Positions 18,367 through 27,399 of a DNA stretch of 61,291 bases are shown piece by piece. Under the pieces are notes generated by a model. That model did no database searches. It saw only the letters and a list, made by a program, of their open reading frames with translations, and was not told the DNA's origin. The translations under genes and the position numbers were made by a program. The first letter of the stretch is position 1, and every line of letters begins with the position of its first letter. The stretch comes from DASYAE01 sp036501535 (lineage in GTDB: Bacteria; Actinomycetota; Actinomycetes; Streptomycetales; Catenulisporaceae), in assembly GCA_036501535.1 (NCBI GenBank), contig DASYAE010000174.1:1-61291 (forward strand), written 5' to 3'.

Positions 18367-18612
18367 ATGGCACGCGTCGTGGTCGACGTCATGCTCAAGC
18401 CGGAAATCCTCGACGCCCAGGGCCAAGCCGTGCAGCGAGCCCTCCCCCGGCTCGGCTTCGACGGGGTCGTCGGCGTCCGTCAGGGCAAGCGCTTCGAGGT
18501 GGAGCTGGACGGGCCAGCCGACGAGGCGGCACTCGAGCGGGTCCGCGCGATGGCCGAGACCCTGCTGGCGAACACCGTCATCGAGGAGTTCACCGTCAAG
18601 GCGGAGGTGTAA
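18367..18612 (+). CDS. purS: FGAM synthase subunit PurS
   Basis: An 81-residue small subunit of phosphoribosylformylglycinamidine synthase. It dimerises and joins PurQ to PurL. The sequence has the standard pattern ARVVVDVMLKPEILDAQGQA, VGVRQGKRFEVEL and LLANTVIEEFTV. The ATG at 18367 is preceded by GGGAG. It is the first gene of a tight purS-purQ-purL-sterol-carrier operon: the next start directly follows its stop. Confidence 0.96.
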   Translation: MARVVVDVMLKPEILDAQGQAVQRALPRLGFDGVVGVRQGKRFEVELDGPADEAALERVRAMAETLLANTVIEEFTVKAEV

Positions 18613-19299
18613 GTGGCCGCCCGGATCGGCGTCGTCACCTTTCCCGGCACCCAGGACGACCAGGACGCGCTGAGGGCGGTCGCCCGGGCCGGCGCGCAGC
18701 CGGTCCCGCTCTGGCACCGCGACCCGGCGCTGCACGCAGTCGACGCGGTCATCCTGCCCGGCGGCTTCTCCTACGGCGACTACCTGCGGGCCGGAGCGAT
18801 CGCCCGGTTCTCCCCCGTCATGCAGGCGGTGATCGCCGGCGCCGCCGACGGTCTGCCGGTGCTCGGCATCTGCAACGGCTTCCAGGTGCTGTGCGAGTCG
18901 CACCTGCTGCCCGGCGCCCTGCTGCGCAACGGCGGCATGCACTTCGTCAACCGGGACGTGAAGCTGCGGGTCGAGTCGGCCGCGACCCGCTGGACCGCGC
19001 ACTACGAGCCCGGCCAGGAGATCGTCATCCCGATCAAGAACGTCGACGGCCGGTACACCGCGGCCGAGCGGACGCTCGACGAGCTCGAGGCCGAGGGCCG
19101 CGTCGTCGCGCGCTACCTGCAGAACCCGAACGGCTCGGCCCGCGACATCGCAGGCATCGCGAACGCACAAGGCAACGTGGTCGGCCTGATGCCCCATCCG
19201 GAGCACGCGATCGACGAGCTGACGGGCCCTTACCCCGGCCCGGCGACCGACGGACTGCCCTTCTTCACCTCGATCCTCAAGCAGCTGGTGGACGCCTGA
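18613..19299 (+). CDS. purQ: FGAM synthase subunit PurQ (glutaminase)
   Basis: A 228-residue class I glutamine amidotransferase that releases ammonia from glutamine for PurL. The nucleophile Cys is in LGICNGFQVLCES (near 88) and the His/Glu pair is in LMPHPEHAID near 198. The N-terminal LPGGFSYGDYLRAGAIA oxyanion region is typical. GTG at 18613 immediately follows the purS stop. The gene ends in TGATG, shared with the purL start. Confidence 0.97.
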   Translation: MAARIGVVTFPGTQDDQDALRAVARAGAQPVPLWHRDPALHAVDAVILPGGFSYGDYLRAGAIARFSPVMQAVIAGAADGLPVLGICNGFQVLCESHLLPGALLRNGGMHFVNRDVKLRVESAATRWTAHYEPGQEIVIPIKNVDGRYTAAERTLDELEAEGRVVARYLQNPNGSARDIAGIANAQGNVVGLMPHPEHAIDELTGPYPGPATDGLPFFTSILKQLVDA

Positions 19300-21590
19300 T
19301 GTCGAGCAGCACCTCTCAACGCTTCACGGTAGACACCGTCGAGACCGCCGCAGCGACGCCTGACACCGAGCAGCCGTTCACCGCGCTCGGCGTGAAAGAC
19401 GACGAATACGCCCGCATCCGGGAGATCCTCGGCCGCCGCCCGACCTCGTGCGAACTGGCCATGTACTCGGTCATGTGGTCCGAGCACTGCTCCTACAAGT
19501 CCTCGAGGGTGCACCTGCGGCAGTTCGGCGAGAAGGCGCCCGAGACCGACTTCCTGCTGGTCGGCCCGGGGGAGAACGCCGGCGTGGTGGACGTCGGCGG
19601 GGACCTCGCGGTCACCTTCAAGATCGAGTCGCACAACCACCCCTCGTACGTCGAGCCGTATCAGGGCGCGGCGACCGGGGTCGGCGGCATCGTGCGCGAC
19701 ATCCTGACGATGGGCGCCCGACCGATCGCGGTGCTCGACCCGCTGCGCTTCGGTCCGGCAGACGCGCACGATACGCACCGTGTGCTGCCTGGTGTGGTGG
19801 GGGGCATCGGCGGCTACGGCAACAGCCTGGGCCTGCCGAACATCGGCGGCGAGATCGTCTTCGACCCCTGCTACGCAGGCAACCCGCTGGTGAACGCACT
19901 GGCGGTAGGCGTGCTGCGGAAGAGCGAGATCAAGCTCGCGCAGGCGCACGGATCGGGCAACCACGTGGTGCTGTTCGGCGCGCGCACGGGAGGCGACGGC
20001 ATTGGCGGCGCCTCCGTGCTCGCCTCGGCCACCTTCGACGACGGCAAGCCTTCGAAGCGCCCCTCGGTCCAGGTCGGCGATCCGTTCATGGAGAAGGTCC
20101 TGATCGAGTGCTGCCTGGAGATCTTCGCCGAGGATCTCGTGGTGGGCATCCAGGACCTCGGTGCAGCCGGCCTGTCCTGCGCGACGACCGAGCTGGCCGC
20201 CGCCGGGCTGCAAACCAAGGGCGTCGGCGGCATGGACGTCCAGCTCGACCTCGCCCCGCTGCGCGACGCGAGCCTCGCTCCGGAAGAGATCCTGATGAGC
20301 GAATCGCAGGAGCGGATGATGGCCGTGGTCGCCCCGGCCACCCTGCCGCGCTTCCGGGAGATCTGCGAGAAGTGGGACGTCACCGCGACCGTTATCGGCG
20401 CCGTCACCGACACCGGCCGGCTGCGGATGACCTGGCACGGCGCGAACATCGTGGACGTCGACCCGCGCACCCTCGCCCACCAGGGACCCGTCTACGAGCG
20501 GCCGTACCACCGCCCGGCCTGGCAGGACGCGCTGCAGGCGGACACCCCGGACCGGCTGGCCCGGCCGAAGACCGGTGACGAGCTGCGCGAGACCGTGCTG
20601 CGCATGGTCGCCAGCCCCAACCTGGCCGACAAGACCTGGGTGGTCGAGCAGTACGACCACCGGGTGCGCGGCAACACGGTGCTCGCGCACGGCGAGGATT
20701 CCGGCATGCTGCGCCTCGACGAGGCGAGCGGCCTCGGCATCGCGCTGGCCACCGACGGCAACGGCCGCTACACCAAGCTCGACCCCTACCACGGCGCGCA
20801 GCTCGCCCTCGCCGAGGCCTACCGCAACGTGGCCGCGACCGGCGCCCGGCCGCTGGCCGTCACCGACTGCCTCAACTTCGGCTCGCCCGAGGACCCCGAG
20901 GTCATGTGGCAGTTCGCCGAGGCCACCCGCGGGCTCGCCGACGGCTGCCTGATCCTCGGCACGCCGGTGACCGGCGGCAACGTCTCCTTCTACAACCAGA
21001 CCGGGGAGAGCGCGATCCACCCGACGCCGATCGTGGGCGTGCTCGGCGTGATCGACGACGTGACCCGGCGCACCCGCTGCGCCTTCGCCGCCGAGGGCGA
21101 GACCCTGCTGCTGCTCGGCGAGACCCGGGACGAGTTCGGCGGCTCCGAATGGGCGCACGTTGAGCACGCGCACCTCGGCGGTCTCCCGCCACGGGTCGAC
21201 CTCGAGCGGGAACGGCTGCTGGCCGAGATCCTGATCGCCGGCTCGCGTGACGGATTGCTTTCCGCGGCGCACGACCTGTCCGACGGAGGCCTGATCCAGG
21301 CCGTCGTGGAAAGCGCGCTGCGCGGCGGACATGGCGTCAGACTTGTTCTGCCGGAAGGCCTTGACTCGTTCGTCGCGCTCTTCTCCGAGTCGGCCGGCCG
21401 CGCCGTGGTCGCCGTCCCGCGCGGCGAGGAACAGCGGTTCACTGAGCTGTGCGGGGCCCGCGGGCTGCCCTGCGCGCGCATCGGCGTCGTGGACGGCGAT
21501 GCGGTCGAGGTCGAGGGCGAGTTCGCGATCCCGCTGACCGAGCTGCGCGCCGCGCACACCGGCACGTTCCCGGGGCTGTTCGGCCAGTGA
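19299..21590 (+). CDS. purL: FGAM synthase subunit PurL
   Basis: A 763-residue ATP-dependent synthase subunit that converts FGAR to FGAM using ammonia from PurQ. The N-terminal region has MWSEHCSYKSSR and the nucleotide loop KIESHNHPSYVEPYQGAATG. Internal duplication of the AIR-synthase fold is seen as two similar halves. The middle contains GGMDVQLDL and SESQERMM, and the second half VTGGNVSFYNQTG. The ATG overlaps the purQ stop by one base. The protein is full length for the small-PurL type that requires PurS and PurQ. Confidence 0.97.
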   Translation: MSSSTSQRFTVDTVETAAATPDTEQPFTALGVKDDEYARIREILGRRPTSCELAMYSVMWSEHCSYKSSRVHLRQFGEKAPETDFLLVGPGENAGVVDVGGDLAVTFKIESHNHPSYVEPYQGAATGVGGIVRDILTMGARPIAVLDPLRFGPADAHDTHRVLPGVVGGIGGYGNSLGLPNIGGEIVFDPCYAGNPLVNALAVGVLRKSEIKLAQAHGSGNHVVLFGARTGGDGIGGASVLASATFDDGKPSKRPSVQVGDPFMEKVLIECCLEIFAEDLVVGIQDLGAAGLSCATTELAAAGLQTKGVGGMDVQLDLAPLRDASLAPEEILMSESQERMMAVVAPATLPRFREICEKWDVTATVIGAVTDTGRLRMTWHGANIVDVDPRTLAHQGPVYERPYHRPAWQDALQADTPDRLARPKTGDELRETVLRMVASPNLADKTWVVEQYDHRVRGNTVLAHGEDSGMLRLDEASGLGIALATDGNGRYTKLDPYHGAQLALAEAYRNVAATGARPLAVTDCLNFGSPEDPEVMWQFAEATRGLADGCLILGTPVTGGNVSFYNQTGESAIHPTPIVGVLGVIDDVTRRTRCAFAAEGETLLLLGETRDEFGGSEWAHVEHAHLGGLPPRVDLERERLLAEILIAGSRDGLLSAAHDLSDGGLIQAVVESALRGGHGVRLVLPEGLDSFVALFSESAGRAVVAVPRGEEQRFTELCGARGLPCARIGVVDGDAVEVEGEFAIPLTELRAAHTGTFPGLFGQ

Positions 21591-21901
21591 CCGCCTCCGG
21601 CAGTGTTGATAAGGGCGCCGACGCGCGGGCGCTCGCTGAGAGGGTCAAGGCAACCGCGCGCGCATTCGCCGAGAAGGCGCCAGGGCGCAGCGTCGAACTG
21701 CGCATACCGCCCTACGTGGCAGTGCAGTGCGTCGAAGGGCCGCGGCACACCCGCGGCACTCCGCCCAACGTCGTCGAGATGGATGCCCACACCTGGCTCG
21801 CCCTCGTCGACGGCAGCCTCGACTGGGCGCAGGCCGTCGTGGACGGCCGGGTGAGCGCCACCGGGCCGCGCAGCGACTTGAGCCAGCTGTTACCGCTGTG
21901 A
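21587..21901 (+). CDS. Small sterol-carrier-like protein of the purine operon
   Basis: A 104-residue soluble protein starting at GTG 21587 within the purL stop (GTGA). It resembles the SCP2/MDMPI-type domains annotated as sterol carrier family proteins, which occupy the same place between purL and purF in Streptomyces. Key segments are ALAERVKATARAFAEKAPG, SVELRIPPYVAVQC and VVEMDAHTWLALVDGSLDW. There is no catalytic pattern. Its strict linkage to purL suggests a role near FGAM synthase, but that is only positional inference. Confidence 0.85.
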   Translation: MTASGSVDKGADARALAERVKATARAFAEKAPGRSVELRIPPYVAVQCVEGPRHTRGTPPNVVEMDAHTWLALVDGSLDWAQAVVDGRVSATGPRSDLSQLLPL

Positions 21902-21983
21902 ACGGGTATGACGTGATGGCAAGGGTTAAAAGGATCAGCCATAGGGGACGACCGATGAATCCCAGTAGCGTAAAGTTGATGGC

Positions 21984-23522
21984 GTGACTCGCGCGGACGG
22001 ACACCTCTCGCACGACCTGATGCCAGGAGAGAAGGGCCCGCAGGACGCCTGCGGGGTGTTCGGCGTCTGGGCGCCCGGCGAGGAAGTGGCCAAGCTCGCC
22101 TACTTCGGGCTCTACGCGCTGCAGCACCGCGGCCAGGAATCCGCCGGCATCGCGGTGTCCAACGGCTCGCAGATCCTCGTCTACAAGGACATGGGCCTGG
22201 TCTCGCAGGTCTTCGACGAGGGCACGCTGGCCTCGCTGCGCGGCCACATAGCGGTCGGCCACACCCGCTACTCCACCACCGGCTCCTCGGTCTGGGAGAA
22301 CGCGCAGCCCACCTTCCGCGCCACCGGGGGCGGCGGCACCGCGGCCCGGCCCGGCGCGCTGGCCCTGGGCCACAACGGCAACCTGATCAACACCGCGGAG
22401 CTGGCCCGGATGGTCTCCGACGCCCGCGCCAACGGCGACGTGGGCGGCCGGGACCGCGGCGGCAAGTCCCGCGGCAGCACCTCCGACAGCGACCTGATGA
22501 CCGAGCTGCTGGCCGTCGCCCTCGGCGCGACCGGGCAGCCGCTGGAACTGGCCGCGCCGGACATGCTGCCGAAGCTGCGCGGCGCCTATTCGCTGGTCTT
22601 CATGGACGAGACGACGCTCTACGCGGCCCGCGACCCGCAGGGCATCCGGCCGCTGGTGCTCGGCCGGCTCGAGCGCGGCTGGGTGGTGGCCAGCGAGACC
22701 GCGGCGCTCGACATCGTCGGCGCCTCCCGGGTCCGCGAGGTCGAGCCGGGCGAGATGATCACCATCGACGAGAACGGGCTGCGCTCGGTCCGGTTCGCCG
22801 AGGCCCGGCCCAAGGGCTGCATCTTCGAGTACGTCTACCTGGCCCGGCCGGACACCGCGATCGCCGGCCGCTCGGTCAACGCCTCCCGGGTGGAGATGGG
22901 CCGGCGGCTCGCCCGCGAGCACCCGGTCGAGGCCGACCTGGTCATCCCGACCCCGGAGTCCGGCACGCCGGCCGCGATCGGCTACGCCGAGCAGTCCGGC
23001 ATCCCCTACGGCCAGGGCCTGGTGAAGAACGCCTACGTCGGGCGCACCTTCATCCAGCCCAGCCAGACCATCCGCCAGCTCGGCATCCGGCTCAAGCTGA
23101 ACCCGCTGCGCGAGGTCATCGAGGGCAAGCGGCTGATCGTGGTGGACGACACGATCGTGCGCGGCAACACCCAGCGGGCGCTGGTGCGGATGCTGCGCGA
23201 GGCCGGGGCCCTCGAGGTGCACGTGCGCATCTCCTCGCCGCCGGTCAAGTGGCCCTGCTTCTACGGCATCGACTTCGCCACCCGGGCCGAGCTGATCGCC
23301 AACGGCCTGAGCATCCAGGAGATCGCCGAGTCGCTCGGCGCCGACTCGCTCGGCTACATCTCGCTGGACGGCATGATCGAGGCGACCACCATCCCGGCCG
23401 ACCGGCTCTGCCGCGCCTGCTTCGACGGCCATTACCCGGTCGAGCTGCCCGACCCCGAACTGCTCGGCAAACACCTGCTCGAGGTGCCGACCGAGGCCGC
23501 CTCGGCGCTGTCCCGCCCGTGA
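21984..23522 (+). CDS. purF: Amidophosphoribosyltransferase
   Basis: A 512-residue glutamine PRPP amidotransferase, the committed first step of purine synthesis. The N-terminal Ntn-type glutaminase begins with the catalytic Cys in QDACGVFGVW after a short propeptide of about 21 residues. It has LYALQHRGQESAGIA and GHTRYSTTG. The PRPP loop of the transferase domain is LIVVDDTIVRGNTQRALV near 380. The C-terminal Cys residues around LCRACFDG may hold the Fe-S cluster found in many members. The GTG start gives the usual propeptide length. purM overlaps its stop by 4 bp. Confidence 0.97.
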   Translation: MTRADGHLSHDLMPGEKGPQDACGVFGVWAPGEEVAKLAYFGLYALQHRGQESAGIAVSNGSQILVYKDMGLVSQVFDEGTLASLRGHIAVGHTRYSTTGSSVWENAQPTFRATGGGGTAARPGALALGHNGNLINTAELARMVSDARANGDVGGRDRGGKSRGSTSDSDLMTELLAVALGATGQPLELAAPDMLPKLRGAYSLVFMDETTLYAARDPQGIRPLVLGRLERGWVVASETAALDIVGASRVREVEPGEMITIDENGLRSVRFAEARPKGCIFEYVYLARPDTAIAGRSVNASRVEMGRRLAREHPVEADLVIPTPESGTPAAIGYAEQSGIPYGQGLVKNAYVGRTFIQPSQTIRQLGIRLKLNPLREVIEGKRLIVVDDTIVRGNTQRALVRMLREAGALEVHVRISSPPVKWPCFYGIDFATRAELIANGLSIQEIAESLGADSLGYISLDGMIEATTIPADRLCRACFDGHYPVELPDPELLGKHLLEVPTEAASALSRP

Positions 23523-24619
23523 GCGAGCGTCCTTCCACGACCGCGGACGGCGGCGGTACGGCCGGCGCCACCTACGCCGCGGCCGGCGTCGACATCGAGG
23601 CCGGCGACCGCGCGGTCGAGCTGATGAAGAGCTGGGTGGCCAAGGCGAGCCGGCCCGAAGTGCTCGGCGGCCTCGGCGGTTTCGCCGGGCTCTTCGACGC
23701 GACGAAGCTGACGGCGTACAAGCGCCCGCTGCTGGCCACCTCGACCGACGGCGTCGGCACCAAGGTCGCCGTCGCGCAGCAGCTCGACATCCACCACACC
23801 ATCGGCTTCGACCTGGTCGGCATGGTGGTGGACGACCTGGTGGTATGCGGGGCCGAGCCGCTGTTCATGACGGACTACATCGCCACCGGCAAGGTGGTGC
23901 CGGAGCGGATCGCCGCGATCGTGCAGGGTATCGCCGAGGCCTGCGCCGAGGCCGGCTGCGCGCTGATCGGCGGGGAGACCGCCGAGCACCCGGGACTGCT
24001 GGCGCCCGGCGAGTACGATGTGGCGGGCGCGGCGACCGGCGCGGTCGAGGCGGACCGGCTGCTCGGCCCGGACCGGGTCGCGGCCGGCGACGCCGTGCTC
24101 GCCCTGGCCTCCTCCGGGCTGCACTCCAACGGATACTCGCTGGTCCGGCACGTGCTGCTGAACAAGGCCGGCTGGTCGCTGGACCGGCCGGTCGAGGAGT
24201 TCGGCCGGACCCTCGGCGAGGAGCTGCTGGAGCCGACCCGGATCTACGCGCGGCCCTGCCTGGACCTGGCCGAGCGCGTCGACGTGCACGCATACGCGCA
24301 CGTGACCGGCGGAGGGCTCGCCGCGAACCTCGCCCGGGTGGTCCCGGACCGGCTGCACGCCCGGCTGGAGCGCGCGAGCTGGCGGCCGGCGCCGGTGTTC
24401 GAGGTGGTCGGCGCGGTCGGCCGGATGCAGACCGGGGAGCTGGAGCGGACCCTCAACATGGGGGTCGGCATGGTCGCCGTGGTGCCGGCCGACGCGGCGG
24501 ACGCGGCGCTGGCGCACCTGCGCGAGCTCGGGCAGCAGGCCTGGCTGCTCGGCACGATCGAGCAGCGCGCCGGGGGCGTCGAGACCGGCGCCGCGCTCTA
24601 CGGCGAATACGCACGCTGA
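23519..24619 (+). CDS. purM: Phosphoribosylformylglycinamidine cyclo-ligase (AIR synthetase)
   Basis: A 366-residue enzyme closing the imidazole ring to make AIR. It has AAGVDIEAGDRAVELMK, STDGVGTKVAVAQQ, HHTIGFDLVGMVVDDLVV and IGGETAEHPG, the standard PurM blocks. The GTG start lies in the purF stop (CCCGTGAGC), so the two are coupled. A large hairpin overlapping the stop codon ends the operon. Confidence 0.97.
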   Translation: MSERPSTTADGGGTAGATYAAAGVDIEAGDRAVELMKSWVAKASRPEVLGGLGGFAGLFDATKLTAYKRPLLATSTDGVGTKVAVAQQLDIHHTIGFDLVGMVVDDLVVCGAEPLFMTDYIATGKVVPERIAAIVQGIAEACAEAGCALIGGETAEHPGLLAPGEYDVAGAATGAVEADRLLGPDRVAAGDAVLALASSGLHSNGYSLVRHVLLNKAGWSLDRPVEEFGRTLGEELLEPTRIYARPCLDLAERVDVHAYAHVTGGGLAANLARVVPDRLHARLERASWRPAPVFEVVGAVGRMQTGELERTLNMGVGMVAVVPADAADAALAHLRELGQQAWLLGTIEQRAGGVETGAALYGEYAR

Positions 24620-24662
24620 GAGCCCGTTGCTGCGGCCGCCGGACGCCGGCCTAACGGCTCTC
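24618..24662. terminator. Bidirectional hairpin between purM and the YjbR-like gene
   Basis: GAGAGCC (24618-24624) pairs with GGCTCTC (24656-24662), extended inside by GTT/AAC and a GC-rich stem. It overlaps both convergent stop codons and can serve either strand. Confidence 0.75.
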
Positions 24663-25010
24663 GCGGTCGGCCAGGTACCCGTTCCAGAGCTTCTTCGGCA
24701 CGCACATCCGCCACGAGTGCGCGACGATCTCCTCCAGCTCGTCCAGGTCGACCGCGGACAGCCGGCAGCGGACCCAGTTGTAGCGCATGTCGGAGGGCAG
24801 CGGCAGGAGATACTTCTCCGGCTCGGCGGCGACGAGCGCCTCGCGCTCCTCCTTGGGATAGCCGAAGCCCAGCATCGTCTCGTCCGGCGAGAGCGAGGCG
24901 AACACCAGCGAGCCGACGCGGAACTTCACGCGGTCGCGCACCAACGCCTCATAGGCGCGTGGCAAGCTAAGCGCGATGGCGCGCACGTCGTCCGCTGTGA
25001 CAGTGACCAT
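24651..25010 (-). CDS. MmcQ/YjbR-family protein
   Basis: A 119-residue protein of the MmcQ/YjbR fold, a small domain that resembles DNA-binding proteins but whose role is not established. The typical N-terminal TADDVRAIALSLPRAYEALV, the middle LVFASLSPDETMLGFGYPK and the C-terminal LEEIVAHSWRMCVPKKL are all present. ATG at 25010. It is transcribed toward purM and separated from DUF3073 upstream by 123 bp without a gene. Confidence 0.85.
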   Translation of the reverse strand: MVTVTADDVRAIALSLPRAYEALVRDRVKFRVGSLVFASLSPDETMLGFGYPKEEREALVAAEPEKYLLPLPSDMRYNWVRCRLSAVDLDELEEIVAHSWRMCVPKKLWNGYLADRESR

Positions 25011-25133
25011 GCCGCCATCCTGGCAGCCGCCGCCGACACAACACGCAACGAGACTATGCGAACACTGTGCGAGTGCTGTGTGAGCTACTACGTGGCGGCG
25101 CAGAACAGCGTCGGGGAATTTCCGGGGGACCGG

Positions 25134-25424
25134 CTAGCGCCGGGGGGTATGGCCGTTGCCGTTGCCGTTGGTCCCGCCGTAGGACTTGTACGGATCCTCC
25201 TCCGCCTCGTCCTCGTCGTCCCCGTCATCATCCTCGTCGTCCTCATCCTCGTCCTGGTCCGCCCAGGCCGCGTAGCGCTCGTCGAGCTCGTCATCCTCGA
25301 CGGTGCTGCGCCCTGCGTTGACGCCCAATTCGGACCGCAGACGATCGAGGTCCGTCCCGCCGCTCTGATACTTCAGCTGGCGGGCGACCTTAGTCTGCTT
25401 GGCCTTGGCCCGGCCGCGCCCCAT
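25134..25424 (-). CDS. DUF3073 protein with acidic C-terminal half
   Basis: A 96-residue protein of the DUF3073 family, confined to actinobacteria and of unknown function. The N-terminus is basic (GRGRAKAKQTKVARQLKYQS), which suggests nucleic-acid or ribosome contact. The second half is strongly acidic, with runs of Asp and Glu between about 55 and 78, followed by a Gly/Asn tail. Such charge segregation suggests a flexible protein. It sits near valine dehydrogenase and bldC, the same company it keeps in Streptomyces. Confidence 0.88.
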   Translation of the reverse strand: MGRGRAKAKQTKVARQLKYQSGGTDLDRLRSELGVNAGRSTVEDDELDERYAAWADQDEDEDDEDDDGDDEDEAEEDPYKSYGGTNGNGNGHTPRR

Positions 25425-25811
25425 TGGCTCGACCCCCTCAACGACCGGGCGCTTTCGGCCCCGGGTCTCGACACGCGATCAACGACAACAGTCACTACGT
25501 GACCGATGCCTCGGTGGGGATCGCGGGCCCGGTCACATAGACAAAGGTACCTGGTTCCCCGCCGGTTCGGTACGGCACTCGGCCCGCGAGTTCCATCCGG
25601 CGGAGATGAGGACACCACGCACGAGGATACATTGCACGGGTCGGCCCGGTCGATCCGGTGTCCGCGGACCCGCCGCCGCACGAGGTGCGCGGCGGCGGTC
25701 GCGCGGCCCGGTCGTCCCGTGCCGGGCAGCGTCGTCTGGCCTGGTCGGGATCGATCCGATAGTCCTTTCGGCGGGACACCGCCGCAAAGATCCGGTGCTG
25801 CCTCGAGCGCC
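25425..25811. other. Intergenic region between valine dehydrogenase and DUF3073
   Basis: No convincing gene in 387 bp. A GC-rich hairpin (CCGCCGCCGC pairing with GCGGCGGCGG, about 25670-25699) lies some 110 bp past the dehydrogenase stop and may end its transcript. The remaining part presumably holds the DUF3073 promoter; no clear -10/-35 pair is seen. Confidence 0.4.
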
Positions 25812-27008
25812 CTACGAGCGCCGCCCCGGCAGCAGCACCGAGCGCAGCCGGGAGACGTCGCGCATGCGCGCCTCGGCGAGGCGGTCGGCGGCCACGGCCG
25901 GCGGCACGTCGTCCTCCGCGGAGCGGCGCAGGATCGCCAGCATCGTCTCGAAGATCCCCTCGCTCCGCTTGCGCGCCCGCTCGAAGTCGAAGCCGCCGCG
26001 GTCCAGGTTCGCCGCCTCGTCGCCGACCTGGATCACGCCGCCCGCGTTGACCAGGTAGTCCGGTGCGTAGAGCACGCCGCGATCGGCGAGCGCCTTGTCG
26101 ACGCCGGGGTGGGCCAGTTGGTTGTTGGCCGCACCGCACACGATGGAGGCGGTCAGCCTCTCCACAGTGGCGTCGTCGAGCGCGCCGCCAAGGGCGCACG
26201 GGGCGTACACGTCTATCGGGGCTGCGATCAGGTCCTCGGCGCTGTCGGCGATCGCGACCGTCGGATAGGTGGCGCGCACCCAGTCCAGCGCTGCCGGGCT
26301 CACGTCGGTGACGACCACCTCGGCGCCGTCCTGCAGCAGGTGGCCCATCAGGATCCTGCCGACCTTGCCCACGCCGGAGACGCCGACCCGCCGGCCCGAC
26401 AGCGTCGGCTCGCCCCAGATCGTCTGCGCGCACGCCCGCATGCCCTGGAAGACGCCGAACGCGGTGAGGATCGAGGAGTCGCCGGCCCCGCCGAACTCCG
26501 GGGAGCGGCCGGTGACGAAGTCGCACTCGCGCGAGACGATGTCCATGTCCGGCACGAAGGTGCCGACGTCGCAGGCCGTGTAGTAGCGCCCGCCGAGCGA
26601 CTGGACGAACCGGCCGTAGGCGCGCAGCAGCGCCTCGGACTTGTCCTTCGCCGGGTCCCCGATGATCACCGCCTTGCCGCCGCCGAGGTCCAGCCCGGCC
26701 AACGCGTTCTTGTAAGCCATGCCGCGGGCCAGGTTCAGCACGTCGGCCAATGCGTCCGCCTCTGTCGGGTACGGATAGAAGCGGGTCCCGCCGAGCGCCG
26801 GGCCGAGCGCGGTGGAGTGGATCGCGATGATCGCGCGCAGCCCGGTGGGCTCGTCATGGCAGTACACGATCTGCTCCGGGCCGCCGTGCTGGAAGTGCGC
26901 GGGGCCCGCGGGTGGTCCGGAGGCGGGGTCGGCCGAGGCGTCCGAAGCGGCGTCAGACGTGGCGGAAGGCTTCGCGACCGGGGCGCTTGTGGCGTTCTGG
27001 ATGGTCAC
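25812..27008 (-). CDS. vdh: Valine/leucine dehydrogenase (Glu/Leu/Phe/Val dehydrogenase family)
   Basis: A 398-residue NAD-dependent amino-acid dehydrogenase that deaminates branched-chain amino acids to 2-oxo acids, which feed branched fatty acids and polyketide precursors in actinomycetes. The catalytic Lys region is MAYKNALAGLDLGGGKAVI and the Rossmann motif is GVSGVGKVGRILM. The C-terminal APDYLVNAGGVIQVGDE is typical of the leucine/valine group. An extra Ala/Ser/Pro-rich N-terminal 40 residues precede the conserved start. GTG 27008. A dyad lies just upstream at 27037-27055. The specific preference for valine is inferred from its position near bldC as in Streptomyces. Confidence 0.9.
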   Translation of the reverse strand: MTIQNATSAPVAKPSATSDAASDASADPASGPPAGPAHFQHGGPEQIVYCHDEPTGLRAIIAIHSTALGPALGGTRFYPYPTEADALADVLNLARGMAYKNALAGLDLGGGKAVIIGDPAKDKSEALLRAYGRFVQSLGGRYYTACDVGTFVPDMDIVSRECDFVTGRSPEFGGAGDSSILTAFGVFQGMRACAQTIWGEPTLSGRRVGVSGVGKVGRILMGHLLQDGAEVVVTDVSPAALDWVRATYPTVAIADSAEDLIAAPIDVYAPCALGGALDDATVERLTASIVCGAANNQLAHPGVDKALADRGVLYAPDYLVNAGGVIQVGDEAANLDRGGFDFERARKRSEGIFETMLAILRRSAEDDVPPAVAADRLAEARMRDVSRLRSVLLPGRRS

Positions 27009-27036
27009 TGCTCGGATACTCCTTGTCGAGTGCGCA

Positions 27037-27055
27037 GCTTTGCCTTGCGCAAAGC
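27037..27055. promoter_or_regulatory. Inverted repeat upstream of vdh
   Basis: GCTTTGC and GCAAAGC form a 7-bp dyad with a 5-bp spacer, 28-47 bp before the vdh start. The position suits a repressor or Lrp-type regulator; no such gene is adjacent. Confidence 0.4.
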
Positions 27056-27399
27056 CTAGAGCCGACGCGGCCGTCGGCGAAGATCGAATATCGTGTCCGC
27101 CGTCGCGCTGCGTCGCCGTGTGCCAACCGGGTGACGAGACGTCACCATGTCGCTACTGTCCGCAAATGGCGCGCTAGTTCCATTCCTGGCACTGCGGGTC
27201 CTGTGTATCGATTTCATAGACTTCGCCGTCAAACCGCGGCGGATGGTGTACTTCTAGTTCTTGAACGACAAGACGTTCGTCCGATAACCGACCGACATGC
27301 CCATCACGTACTTCCGGGTACCCGACGGGACAGGACGGGCCATCGGGGAGGATCCAGCCGAATCGGGCCGCTCGGGTCCGTTCATGGAGGAGGCCGCTC
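27056..27399. other. Upstream region of bldC
   Basis: About 340 bp between the vdh dyad and bldC without a supported gene. It is less GC-rich than its surroundings in the middle (27180-27290), which suggests promoter DNA. A strong ribosome site (GGAGGAGG) lies 7 bp before the bldC ATG. I could not define a -10/-35 pair with confidence. Confidence 0.4.
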
